Below, piece by piece: positions 16,750 to 25,175 of a stretch of DNA of 64,000 bases; within the stretch, counting starts at the first letter, position 1; every line of letters begins with the position of its first letter. A model generated the notes under the pieces. That model did no database searches. It worked only from the letters and a program-made list of their open reading frames with translations, and was not told the origin of the DNA. The translations under genes and the position numbers were made by a program. Source of the DNA: CAZDVK01 sp964508915 (GTDB lineage Bacteria > Pseudomonadota > Alphaproteobacteria > Paracaedibacterales > CAIULA01). The DNA lies in assembly GCA_964508915.1 (NCBI GenBank), contig CAZDVK010000004.1, positions 1-64,000 of the forward strand, read 5' to 3'.

Positions 16750-18258
16750 TTAATAAACCATTTCTGTAATAGCATGGCTGACTTGTTTCAGTAAAAGATC
16801 AGGCGAAATTAAAAAGTAAGTTAATGTTAAAACAATCAGCAGTAAAACAACAAACATAGATGCAAACGTGCGATTATGCCCCGCAATAACTTGTTTAGAT
16901 TGAACGGGCTGCGGTGCATCCATAAAAATTGCTTTGACCATTACTAAATAATAAGCAGCTGCCAGCACGCTATACGCAACAGCAACACAACATAAAAAGT
17001 ATGCATTGTGGTTAATAGCTGCCCTAAAAACAAACAGCTTTGGCAGAAAACCGGGTAAAGGTGGAATACCGGCCATTGAAAAAATCATAAACCCAAGCAA
17101 AAAGGCAATAGCTGGATACGTGCGCCCCAACCCATTCAGGTCAGACAGCATTTGAACGTTTTTTCCATGACGGGCCATGTACAACAAAGCGCCAAAAAAA
17201 CCTAATGTCATCAGGACGTAAAAAATCATATAAACCATACTGCCCTTAACACTCATTTCACTTAGGGTTGATAGGCCAATCATAACAAACCCCATGTGTC
17301 CAATAGAACTATAGGCCATAAAGCGTTTTATATTTTGTTGGCTTAAAACACCTAATGCGCCCCATATCATGGATAAAGATGCAAGAATTTGTAAAATGAT
17401 CTGCCACCGTGACTGCAACCCCCCAAAAGGTTCCACCAGCAAACGGGTTAAAACAGAAAAAGCAGCCAATTTTGGGGCGGTGGCCAAAAATACCACCAAA
17501 GATGTCGGGCTGCCTTGATACACATCTGGAACCCACATATGCAAAGGCGCCAGCGATAGCTTGAACCCAAGGGATGCAATAATCAAGAAAACCCCAACAA
17601 CACATTGAAAAGCATGGGCTTTTTCAGTGGGTGCTTTGAACAAATGTTCTAGTATTTTAAAATTTGTTGTTCCGCTAAAACCATAAACAAGGCTACAACC
17701 GTATAAAAATATGCCCGTTGATAAAGCCCCCAAAATAAAATATTTCAGGGCCGATTCCGTAGAATTTGCCTGATGACGACGCATGGCAACCAAAATATAA
17801 AGGCTAAGCGCTTGAAGTTCGGCCCCCATAAACAAAGCCAACAAATCATTGGCAGAAACCATCGTCATCATACCCAATATAGAAAATAAAATAAGAACAG
17901 GGTATTCAGGCCGGGAAAATTCCGCATTTGTCACAGCAAAACGTATTAAAAAAAGGCAAGCCAGGGTGGAAAGCAAAATAATAGTTTTACTTAAAATGGC
18001 AAATGAATCGGTCATAAAAAAACCGTTAAAAGAAAGCGTATGTTCCCGAGACTGCATAAAAACAACAATCAAGGCGATAAACACAACAATTTCAGCGCCA
18101 TAAAAACACAACCGAACAGGCTGTTTTTTTACCAGCAAACCAAGACCTAGCAAAAATATAGCCCCTGCCAGAATGATAATTTCACCCAAAGCAGGCCAAA
18201 AACTGGGAATAATCGCAGAAATCATAAGTTTTATGTAAAAATTTTCTTGTACGCCCAT
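16750..18258 (-). CDS. nuoN: NADH-quinone oxidoreductase subunit N
   Basis: A 502-residue antiporter-like subunit of the complex I membrane arm, with about 14 predicted helices. The conserved core includes the helix-7 segment SLGFKLSLAPLHMWVPDVYQGSPT (split here as SLGFKLSLAPLHMW plus VPDVYQGSPT), carrying proton-pathway lysine and histidine residues. An ATG at 18225 is a plausible alternative start. The gene is detached from nuoL/nuoM, which are not in the window, and is followed by fliI. Confidence 0.93.
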   Translation of the reverse strand: MGVQENFYIKLMISAIIPSFWPALGEIIILAGAIFLLGLGLLVKKQPVRLCFYGAEIVVFIALIVVFMQSREHTLSFNGFFMTDSFAILSKTIILLSTLACLFLIRFAVTNAEFSRPEYPVLILFSILGMMTMVSANDLLALFMGAELQALSLYILVAMRRHQANSTESALKYFILGALSTGIFLYGCSLVYGFSGTTNFKILEHLFKAPTEKAHAFQCVVGVFLIIASLGFKLSLAPLHMWVPDVYQGSPTSLVVFLATAPKLAAFSVLTRLLVEPFGGLQSRWQIILQILASLSMIWGALGVLSQQNIKRFMAYSSIGHMGFVMIGLSTLSEMSVKGSMVYMIFYVLMTLGFFGALLYMARHGKNVQMLSDLNGLGRTYPAIAFLLGFMIFSMAGIPPLPGFLPKLFVFRAAINHNAYFLCCVAVAYSVLAAAYYLVMVKAIFMDAPQPVQSKQVIAGHNRTFASMFVVLLLIVLTLTYFLISPDLLLKQVSHAITEMVY

Positions 18259-18348
18259 GGTACTGCGAAAAAGGTGGTAAACGCAATAAATGGTGGTTGA
18301 CCTTTTGTCAATAGTTTGGAACCATAAACAAAGAAAGGAAAAAGCGCC

Positions 18349-18882
18349 ATGAAATTAAACTTTTTTGTAACAGTTCTAACACTGTCTTCTGCAGCTTTTG
18401 CAATGAATCACCCAGAAGCTGTTCAGCGATGCGAAACGCGGGTTAACCTATTAAAGGGCCAAACAGAGCGTGTCACAGACCCAACTTTTAAAGACTCGTT
18501 AAAAAAAATTATGGGTGATATGGATCAAACCCTTGTGAGGTTAAAAACAGCCAAAACAGCACAAGATATTTTTGCACTTTCAAATGAATGTCATAACGGC
18601 GCCCGATCAGCTGAATGGATGGTTGAACGATACGGAAAAACAACACCAGCTGGCCTTCAAACAGCAGCCACGCAAAAACCGCTTGAACAAGCTCCCCAAG
18701 TAGAGTCTTTGCTAACAAACACTGCCGCTGAGGTTTCTCAACCTGTTGAAAAAGCTGTTAAATCATTACCTGAAAAAAAAGCCGCAAGTAAGAAAAACCG
18801 TAGGGCAAAAGTTATGAAAGCGAAACATAAACGGGGAAAATCAGCACGTCGCAATAAATCAACGTCCTCTGTAACTGCCTAA
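18349..18882 (+). CDS. Small exported protein with Lys/Arg-rich tail (177 aa)
   Basis: Not recognised. It has a signal peptide ending AAFA before MNHPEA. The mature domain is helical with two cysteines (in QRCETR and NECHNG) that could form a disulfide. A proline/alanine-containing linker precedes a very basic C-terminal 40 residues (KKNRRAKVMKAKHKRGKSARRNK). The basic tail might bind nucleic acid, peptidoglycan or lipopolysaccharide, but this is inference. RBS AAAGGAAAAA precedes the ATG. The thiolase gene begins 13 nt downstream. Confidence 0.75.
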   Translation: MKLNFFVTVLTLSSAAFAMNHPEAVQRCETRVNLLKGQTERVTDPTFKDSLKKIMGDMDQTLVRLKTAKTAQDIFALSNECHNGARSAEWMVERYGKTTPAGLQTAATQKPLEQAPQVESLLTNTAAEVSQPVEKAVKSLPEKKAASKKNRRAKVMKAKHKRGKSARRNKSTSSVTA

Positions 18883-18895
18883 GAACCCCACTATA

Positions 18896-20062
18896 ATGTC
18901 CTATGTTTTTATCGAACAGGCAAAACGCACCCCGATTGGCGCTTTTCAAGGGTGCTTTTCTGCGCTTAAAGCATGGGAATTAGGTGCAGATGTCATTCAG
19001 GCTGTTTCATCAAATTATACAGTTGATGAAGTTTTAATGGGGTGTGTGCTACAAGCAGGGCAAGGCCAAGCCCCTGCCCGTCAAGCCGCTATCAAAGCGA
19101 ATCTTTCAAATAGTGTTCCATGCACAACCATTAACAAAGTTTGTGGTTCTGGTATGAAAGCGGTAATGATTGGTTCTGATCAAATTCTTTTAGGTCACCA
19201 AAAATGTATTGTTGCGGGTGGCATGGAAAGCATGACCAACGCCCCCTACATATTAAATAAAGCCAGAGAAGGCCTTCGTTTTGGTCACAATAAAATGTTA
19301 GATCATATGCTGACTGACGGACTAGAAGATTCCTTTACAAAAAACTCTGACGGTAGTCAGGCGTTAATGGGGCTTTTAACAGAAAGCATTTCCGAAAAAT
19401 ACGCTTTCACGCGCGACCAACAAGAAACATTTGTTGAACAAACATATGCGAACTGGAAAAAAGCTTACGAAAATGGACATTTCACTAACGAAATAGTGCC
19501 GATCACTATTGAAAACAAGCATGAACAAAAATTAGTTGAATTAGACGAACCTCCCCAAAAAGTTGTTTTAGAAAAATTTAAAAATCTAAAACCAGCTTTC
19601 AAAAAAGATGGCACCATAACAGCGGCCACATCGTCTTCTTTAGCGGATGGGGCTGCAGCATTAGTGTTATGCTCCGAAGAAAACGCGCAGTCCCCCCTCG
19701 CCCGAATTGTTGGTTATACAACTTTTGCCCATGAACCCGCCTGGTTCGGCCTAGCCCCTATTTACGCCATCCAGAATTTGTGTACGCGATTAAACTGGTC
19801 CGTTCAAGATGTAGATCTTTTTGAAATTAACGAAGCCTTTGCGTTAGTTCCCATGGCCGCCATCAAAGAATTATCTATTCCCCGGGAAAAAGTAAACATT
19901 CATGGGGGTGCTTGTGTATTAGGGCACCCGTTGGGGGCTTCAGGTGCCCGCACTATTGTGACCTTAGCGCACGCTTTAAAAACCTACGGCCTTAAACGCG
20001 GCATTGCCTCGACCTGCATTGGCAGTGGTGAAGCAACTGCTATTGCTTTGGAATTGTGCTAA
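18896..20062 (+). CDS. Acetyl-CoA C-acetyltransferase (thiolase)
   Basis: A 388-residue thiolase that condenses or cleaves acetoacetyl-CoA. The nucleophilic cysteine is C83 in NKVCGSGM, the catalytic histidine is in GGACVLGHPLGASGART, and the C-terminal proton-relay cysteine is in STCIGSGEA. The usual final motif is CIGGGQG; here one Gly is Ser. NEAFA is also present. Biosynthetic versus degradative role cannot be decided because no neighbouring β-oxidation or polyhydroxybutyrate genes are present. Confidence 0.92.
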   Translation: MSYVFIEQAKRTPIGAFQGCFSALKAWELGADVIQAVSSNYTVDEVLMGCVLQAGQGQAPARQAAIKANLSNSVPCTTINKVCGSGMKAVMIGSDQILLGHQKCIVAGGMESMTNAPYILNKAREGLRFGHNKMLDHMLTDGLEDSFTKNSDGSQALMGLLTESISEKYAFTRDQQETFVEQTYANWKKAYENGHFTNEIVPITIENKHEQKLVELDEPPQKVVLEKFKNLKPAFKKDGTITAATSSSLADGAAALVLCSEENAQSPLARIVGYTTFAHEPAWFGLAPIYAIQNLCTRLNWSVQDVDLFEINEAFALVPMAAIKELSIPREKVNIHGGACVLGHPLGASGARTIVTLAHALKTYGLKRGIASTCIGSGEATAIALELC

Positions 20063-20116
20063 TTACGCCTTCCTTTCAATGGCACTGATAGCATTTTCAA
20101 AAACTTTTTAAAAATT

Positions 20117-20425
20117 TCACTTATAAAAAAAAGAAATTAATTGAGAAAAAAACAAAGCACCACCTAATAAAGTGGCCACAATAACCCCCACTAGTATGGG
20201 TCGGAAGATTTTTTTCTTTGCTACTTTTTCTAAAGGAGGGGGGAGCAAGTCTTTCATACCGTGATAAAATGTAAAATATATTTTTAGTATTTCTTCTTCC
20301 TTCAAAGGCTCCTTAGCATTTGAACACCTAATAGCAGTCAAATCCAATGCCGTCTTAAGCTTAGCCTCTGTTAAGGCTTCCGTTCTTTCAATAAGCTTAG
20401 CAGGAATTTCGGTTATGGCAGCCAT
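20117..20425 (-). CDS. Small tail-anchored membrane protein, unknown
   Basis: Not recognised. A 102-residue protein: a soluble helical part with KLIERTEALTEAKLKTALDL and a short proline patch (LLPPPLEKV), then a basic KKK stop and one C-terminal transmembrane helix (PILVGVIVATLLGGALFF). The Shine-Dalgarno GGGGGG lies just before the ATG. It stands alone between the thiolase (convergent) and the ferritin-like gene. Confidence 0.6.
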   Translation of the reverse strand: MAAITEIPAKLIERTEALTEAKLKTALDLTAIRCSNAKEPLKEEEILKIYFTFYHGMKDLLPPPLEKVAKKKIFRPILVGVIVATLLGGALFFSQLISFFYK

Positions 20426-20501
20426 AGCGCCCCCCTACATTACAAAAACTGATAAGAAACAACTTGAATTCACAAGTCTCTTTCAAGAGCTTTAGGCTTC
20501 A

Positions 20502-20942
20502 TCATTTGTTTTCTTCCAGCCATTTTTTGTGTTTTTGTTCATCAGCATACCCCTTTTTCAGAACATTGACTGCATCGTCCCATTTGCCTTCATGCTGATT
20601 CACTTTTTCGTATGCTTTATTCGTGTCAAGTTCGTTGCTTAACATGGCTGCCAATATGGTGCGGTCGCCCATAAGATTTGCCAAAACAACCTTACCCTTC
20701 GTCAACCATTTTTTTGCACTTGGGCCATCCACGGTTTTGATTTTATGAATACGAAGCACAGCATTAAGCTCTTTTATATGGCGTTCGTGGTCTAATTTAA
20801 ACTCGTTCAATTTCTTTTTGTAGCTATCACTGTCAAGGCGTTCTATCGCTGCCTCGTAAGCCTCGACGGCATCAAAATCTAGCTCTACAAGCTCTTGCAA
20901 TGCATCTTCAAAATTTGTTTGATTACCTACCAATGTTGTCAT
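20502..20942 (-). CDS. Ferritin-like DUF2383/PA2169-family four-helix protein
   Basis: A protein of about 146 residues resembling the DUF2383 ferritin-like family. It has an early helix with LVELDFDAVEAYEAAIERL, a second with LDHERHIKEL, and a C-terminal ADEQKHKKWLEE. Acidic and histidine residues are spaced as in a di-metal four-helix bundle. The start at 20942 is chosen because GGAGGGG sits 5 nt upstream; the frame also opens at 20954. Related proteins are linked to stress responses, and the ChaB gene next door fits that. Confidence 0.75.
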   Translation of the reverse strand: MTTLVGNQTNFEDALQELVELDFDAVEAYEAAIERLDSDSYKKKLNEFKLDHERHIKELNAVLRIHKIKTVDGPSAKKWLTKGKVVLANLMGDRTILAAMLSNELDTNKAYEKVNQHEGKWDDAVNVLKKGYADEQKHKKWLEENK

Positions 20943-21160
20943 AATCCCCTCCATCTTTTTTAGTTTACAGTGAAGACCCGCTTAGCGGTCTAACAGGTGG
21001 CAGTTGGGATGGTAGTGCGGATCAGAAGAAAATTCAAACCGGGTTTTTTCCAGTACAGAAACACTTAAGAAAGTTGAATGATACGCCCTCGAATTTCGTC
21101 TCGTTTTACAAAAAAAACGCCCCACACTACGAACCACGTGGCCATTGACACAAAGAGCTC

Positions 21161-21385
21161 TTACTTCTCAACCCATTTATTGTTTTCTTTTTTGTATTTT
21201 TTCTTCACAGCTGCCCATGCCACTTTATGGGCAGTCTGCTCTCTTGAAGCTGAAAGCTTCCTTTTTTCAGGATTTTTGTATTCATCCCACGCAGAATTGA
21301 AAGCAGAACGGTATATGTCTTGAGCGTGCGCAGGAAGATTATTTTTAACAGCATCAGGAAGGTCAGCATTCACTGCATATGGCAT
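21161..21385 (-). CDS. chaB: ChaB-family protein
   Basis: A 74-residue protein matching ChaB throughout: MPYAVNADLPDAVKNNLP, AHAQDIYRSAFNSA and AHKVAWAAVKKKYKK. ChaB was named for a cation-transport regulator in E. coli; its molecular role is uncertain. The Shine-Dalgarno AAGGAGG is close to the ATG. It sits between two other small genes on the same strand. Confidence 0.88.
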   Translation of the reverse strand: MPYAVNADLPDAVKNNLPAHAQDIYRSAFNSAWDEYKNPEKRKLSASREQTAHKVAWAAVKKKYKKENNKWVEK

Positions 21386-21465
21386 TTCCTCCTCCTTATG
21401 TTAAAAAACCATCCCAAAGTGCGTAAATACTATTTTAGATTCACGCACTCTGGGATGGCTATAGG

Positions 21466-21828
21466 TTAGCTTAGTTCACTTTTGCACTCAGTTCCCATCT
21501 GTAGGTTCTTAAATTGAACTGTATAATCTTTATCAACGCTTAAGTTGCTACATTTACCTCTTGGGGTTAAAGGGTTAGTTCTACCTTTTATGAAAAAGGT
21601 CGCCTTGCCTCCCATATCTTTTGACGTAACTGTAACTTCATAATTCTTTGCATGGGCAGGAACAACCACCTCCATCCAGTGCAGGTCTTCTCCAGAAGCC
21701 CCCTCTGCCTCAATATAAACCGTCAGTTCTTTTGGGTTTTCGTTATTAATCGAAAGCTTACTTGCCAAACCAAGTGAAGCGCTTGCTGCGAAAGCAGTGC
21801 AAATTAAAAGGAATTTTCTGATTTTCAT
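21466..21828 (-). CDS. Small exported protein (120 aa), unknown
   Basis: Not recognised. A signal peptide (KFLLICTAFAASASLGLA) is followed by a mature domain of about 100 residues rich in predicted β-strands (SINNENPKELTVYIEAEG, KNYEVTVTSKDMGGKATFFIKG). A cysteine pair (GKCSNL, TECKSEL) could form a disulfide. The strong Shine-Dalgarno AAAGGAG lies upstream of the ATG. Size and fold suggest a periplasmic β-sandwich protein. Confidence 0.7.
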   Translation of the reverse strand: MKIRKFLLICTAFAASASLGLASKLSINNENPKELTVYIEAEGASGEDLHWMEVVVPAHAKNYEVTVTSKDMGGKATFFIKGRTNPLTPRGKCSNLSVDKDYTVQFKNLQMGTECKSELS

Positions 21829-22182
21829 AGTAAGTCTCCTTTATCAACATAGCGTTACATGGAAAAAAGCCACGTAACATATTGCAAGGGCAGTTAAACA
21901 AAAGTAACCACCAAGACGAGAATTACTCCTTTATTTTCTAGTTGTAAATGATTAATATTTAATTTTTTTTACTTAAATTTTATTTAAATTTTTATAAAAT
22001 TAAAATTATCTGAAATTTTGGGTGATACAGACTAAAAAAATAAACAGAATACCTTTCCTTGGAGACACTAGCTGCCATAGTGACCAATGATTATTTTTTG
22101 GAAGGATACATTCGGAGGTGGCGAGGAAGAGAACAAAGCCACTGATGACTTCTACAGTAGCTTTGTTCTCAACTTTTTTCCT
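21829..22182. other. 354-bp intergenic region with inverted repeats
   Basis: No convincing gene. Near the minus-strand exported gene is an imperfect inverted repeat (GTTACATGG at 21854-21862, CCACGTAAC at 21870-21878), possibly an operator or leader hairpin. About 21940-22030 is very AT-rich. A strong hairpin at 22129-22170 lies just past the typA stop. Confidence 0.6.
22129..22179 (+). terminator. Strong hairpin downstream of typA
   Basis: An 11-bp perfect stem (GAGAACAAAGC at 22129-22139, GCTTTGTTCTC at 22160-22170) plus ACT/AGT inner pairs. A T6 tract at 22174-22179 follows on the plus strand. It sits after the minus-strand typA, whose orientation lacks a clean T-run, so it may act as a 3'-end stabiliser or a bidirectional stop. 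Confidence 0.55.
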
Positions 22183-24006
22183 CTAATCTTTTGCGGCGCG
22201 TTCAGCCTTTTTCCGTTCATGGGGGCACAAAATGGCCTTACGAAGGCGGATGGATTTGGGTGTTACTTCTACCCGTTCGTCATCCTGCACGTACGCTATG
22301 GCTTGTTCCAATGTCATAATTTTGGGTGGCGTTAACTTGATGGCTTCGTCTTTACCCGACGCACGTACGTTGGTTAGCTGCTTAGCCTTTAATGGGTTTA
22401 CTTCCAGGTCATTATCACGACTGTTTTCCCCAATAATCATCCCTTCATAAAGTTGGGCGCCAGGCGTTACAAACATAGTACCCCGTTCTTCTAGGTTCCA
22501 AAGGGCATAAGCCACGGCTTCACCATCACCATTAGAAATTAAAACGCCATTACGGCGGCCTTCTAAGGCCCCCTTATAAGGTCCATAAGCATGGAAAACC
22601 CGGCTCATGATACCTGTTCCTCGTGTTTCTGTTAAGAATGGACCATGGTAACCAATTAACCCGCGGGATGGTGCTAAGAATAAAATGCGGGTTTTTCCAC
22701 CACCTGATGGGCGCATGTCGGTCATTTCGGCTTTGCGAAGGCTCATGGATTCCACAACAACCCCCACATAGTCATCATCCACATCAATTTGAACCTCTTC
22801 CATAGGTTCTTGACGTTCGCCGGTTTCAGGGTCATTACGGAACAAAACCCGCGGCCGGCTAATAGACAATTCAAACCCTTCACGACGCATGGTTTCAATC
22901 AAAACACCCAGCTGTAATTCCCCACGACCGGCCACTTCAAAGGCGTCTTTATCTTCCGTTTCAGTAATGCGAATAGCCACATTTCCTTCAGCTTCGCGCA
23001 TCAGGCGATCACGCAATACGCGGGACGTTAATTTACTGCCTTCACGCCCTGCCAAAGGGGAATCATTAATGGAAAATGTCATAGCCAATGTGGGTGGATC
23101 AATCGGCTGTGCAGGCAAAGGCACATTTACTTCTTGCACTGTAATAGTTTCGGACACGTTAGCCTTTTCAAGACCGGCAATAGCAATAATATCACCCGCC
23201 TCAGCTGCTTCAATCGGCACCCGCTCTAACCCTTTGAAAGACAGTAATTTAGTCGCACGCCCTGTTTCCACAACACTGCCATCGCGTGCCAAAACTTTCA
23301 GGGCCATATTGGTTTTAATACTGCCACTGTAAACAAGGCCTGTTAAAATACGGCCTAGGTATGAATCATATTCACGGGTTGTCACCAACATAGAAAAAGG
23401 TGCATTTACATCTACATTGGGTGCCTTCACGTGTTCAACAATGGATTCGAACAAAGGAATAATATCTTTGCGTTCATCTTTCAAATCTTTCACAGCCCAA
23501 CCAGATCGACCTGATGCATATAAAACGGGGAAATCTAATTGGTCATCGTTGGCTTCCAAAGCTAAGAATAGGTCAAAAATTTCTTCTAACACTTCTTCAT
23601 GACGTTCATCAGAGCGGTCAATTTTGTTGATAACTACAATGGGTTTAAGACCCAGTTTCAGGGCTTTTCCTAGCACAAACTTTGTTTGAGGCATGGGCCC
23701 TTCGGCAGCATCCACCAACAACACAACACCATTTACCATAGTTAAAATGCGTTCCACTTCACCACCAAAGTCAGCGTGCCCCGGTGTGTCAACAATATTG
23801 ATATGCATATCATTCCAGTCTAATGACGTACACTTAGCCAAAATGGTAATGCCGCGCTCCCGTTCCAAATCATTGGAATCCATGGCTCGTTCAGCGACGT
23901 TTTGGTTAGCCCGAAACGTGCCACTTTGTTTTAACATGGTATCCACCAGTGTTGTTTTTCCGTGGTCGACGTGGGCAATGATGGCAATATTGCGTAAAGC
24001 GCGCAT
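22183..24006 (-). CDS. typA: Translational GTPase TypA/BipA
   Basis: A 607-residue ribosome-binding GTPase. G1 is AHVDHGKTTL (11-20), G2/G3 are ERERGITI and DTPGHADFGGE, and G4 is NKID. EF-G-like domains III and V and the TypA-specific C-terminus with VTPKSIRLRKAIL follow. TypA assists 50S assembly and stress adaptation. The gene stands alone, with the tRNA-Arg gene 73 bp upstream. Confidence 0.97.
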   Translation of the reverse strand: MRALRNIAIIAHVDHGKTTLVDTMLKQSGTFRANQNVAERAMDSNDLERERGITILAKCTSLDWNDMHINIVDTPGHADFGGEVERILTMVNGVVLLVDAAEGPMPQTKFVLGKALKLGLKPIVVINKIDRSDERHEEVLEEIFDLFLALEANDDQLDFPVLYASGRSGWAVKDLKDERKDIIPLFESIVEHVKAPNVDVNAPFSMLVTTREYDSYLGRILTGLVYSGSIKTNMALKVLARDGSVVETGRATKLLSFKGLERVPIEAAEAGDIIAIAGLEKANVSETITVQEVNVPLPAQPIDPPTLAMTFSINDSPLAGREGSKLTSRVLRDRLMREAEGNVAIRITETEDKDAFEVAGRGELQLGVLIETMRREGFELSISRPRVLFRNDPETGERQEPMEEVQIDVDDDYVGVVVESMSLRKAEMTDMRPSGGGKTRILFLAPSRGLIGYHGPFLTETRGTGIMSRVFHAYGPYKGALEGRRNGVLISNGDGEAVAYALWNLEERGTMFVTPGAQLYEGMIIGENSRDNDLEVNPLKAKQLTNVRASGKDEAIKLTPPKIMTLEQAIAYVQDDERVEVTPKSIRLRKAILCPHERKKAERAAKD

Positions 24007-24079
24007 TTTAAAAAAACCTTTAATGTAATGTTTGTTAAGTGTTAGATAAGAATAATATTCAAAAAAACCATAAAAAAAA

Positions 24080-24156
24080 TGGCGCGTCCTAGAGGATTCG
24101 AACCTCTGACCTACGGCTTAGAAGGCCGCCGCTCTATCCAGCTGAGCTAAGGACGC
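24080..24156 (-). tRNA. tRNA-Arg (anticodon TCT)
   Basis: A 77-nt cloverleaf on the minus strand. The acceptor is GCGTCCT/AGGACGC, the D-arm AGCTCAGCTGGATAGAGC, the anticodon stem GCGGC/GCCGT around loop CTTCTAA (anticodon TCT), and the T-loop GGTTCGAATCC. CCA is encoded. Confidence 0.96.
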
Positions 24157-24179
24157 ACATAGGGGCAATTATAAACACC

Positions 24180-25091
24180 CTAGGGCTTTTTTTCAAGGGT
24201 TACGGAATTGTGTAACTTTTCCCGGGCTGCTTTCATTTTTTGAAAGTCGTCGCCTGCGTGGTAAGAAGAACGCGTTAAGGGCGATGCGGACACCATTAAA
24301 AACCCCTTACCACGGGCCATCGTAGCGTATTCATCGAATTCTTCCGGGGTAATATAGCTGATAACAGGGTGGTGTTTTGGTGTTGGCTGCAGGTATTGGC
24401 CAATGGTTAAAAAGTCAACTTTGGCAGCCCGCAAATCATCCATCACCTGATAAATTTCACTTTTATTTTCACCAAGCCCCACCATTAAACCTGATTTTGT
24501 GAAAATGGTTGAGTCTTTTTGCTTAACTGAATCTAACAATTTTAAAGAATGAAAATACCGTGCCCCCGGGCGAACCGTTGCGTAAAGCCTTGGAACGGTT
24601 TCTAAATTATGATTATAAACATCTGGTCTGGCCGCCACCACCTGATCAACGGCCCCTTCTTTTCGAAGAAAATCGGGTGTTAAAACCTCAATGGTCGTGG
24701 TTGGGCTTGTTTGTCGAATATTCGTGATTACCTCGGCAAAGTGGTTGGCCCCGCCATCATCCAAATCGTCCCGGTCAACAGATGTAATAACCACATGACT
24801 TAGCTTCATGGCAGCAACTGCCTTGGCTACCCGTTCAGGTTCATGGGGGTCAAGTTGATCTGGCCGGCCCGTTTTGATATTACAAAAAGCACAGGCGCGG
24901 GTGCAGGTGTCACCCAATATCATAACCGTTGCATGTTTTTTAGCCCAACATTCACCAATGTTAGGGCATGCAGCTTCCTCACAAACGGTATTCAGTTTCA
25001 AAGTACGCATCAAGTCAACTGTTTCATGATATTCTTTTGAAACAGGGGCTTTCACACGAATCCAATGGGGTTTTTGTGCTTTTGCGTTCAT
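24180..25091 (-). CDS. lipA: Lipoyl synthase
   Basis: A radical-SAM enzyme that inserts two sulfurs into protein-bound octanoyl groups to make lipoate for the 2-oxoacid dehydrogenases. It has the auxiliary cluster motif CEEAACPNIGEC and the radical-SAM motif CTRACAFC, and ends near RSSYHAGDDF. I place the start at ATG 25091 (303 aa), just before the conserved KPHWIRVKAP. The frame is open upstream to a GTG at 25124 that adds 11 non-conserved residues. Confidence 0.95.
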   Translation of the reverse strand: MNAKAQKPHWIRVKAPVSKEYHETVDLMRTLKLNTVCEEAACPNIGECWAKKHATVMILGDTCTRACAFCNIKTGRPDQLDPHEPERVAKAVAAMKLSHVVITSVDRDDLDDGGANHFAEVITNIRQTSPTTTIEVLTPDFLRKEGAVDQVVAARPDVYNHNLETVPRLYATVRPGARYFHSLKLLDSVKQKDSTIFTKSGLMVGLGENKSEIYQVMDDLRAAKVDFLTIGQYLQPTPKHHPVISYITPEEFDEYATMARGKGFLMVSASPLTRSSYHAGDDFQKMKAAREKLHNSVTLEKKP

Positions 25092-25175
25092 CGTCAGCTT
25101 AAAAATGGTAGCAATATGTGTCACAAACTATGGCACAAAACACAGCCCTTTTGAACCAATTTTCAGCTGAAAAAG

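Noticed and set aside
20990..21060. Possible structured RNA (GACCGCTAAGCGGGTC hairpin) downstream of chaB
   Set aside because: One short imperfect stem with no T-tract and no match to 4.5S, 6S or tmRNA features.
22889..23332. Open plus-strand frame of 147 codons inside typA
   Set aside because: Antisense shadow of a conserved GTPase, with no RBS or family similarity.
24029..24047. TTGTTAAGTGTTAGA before typA as another member of the hemD/origin operator family
   Set aside because: It lacks the first TTAA half-site at the right spacing; similarity is limited to a few bases.
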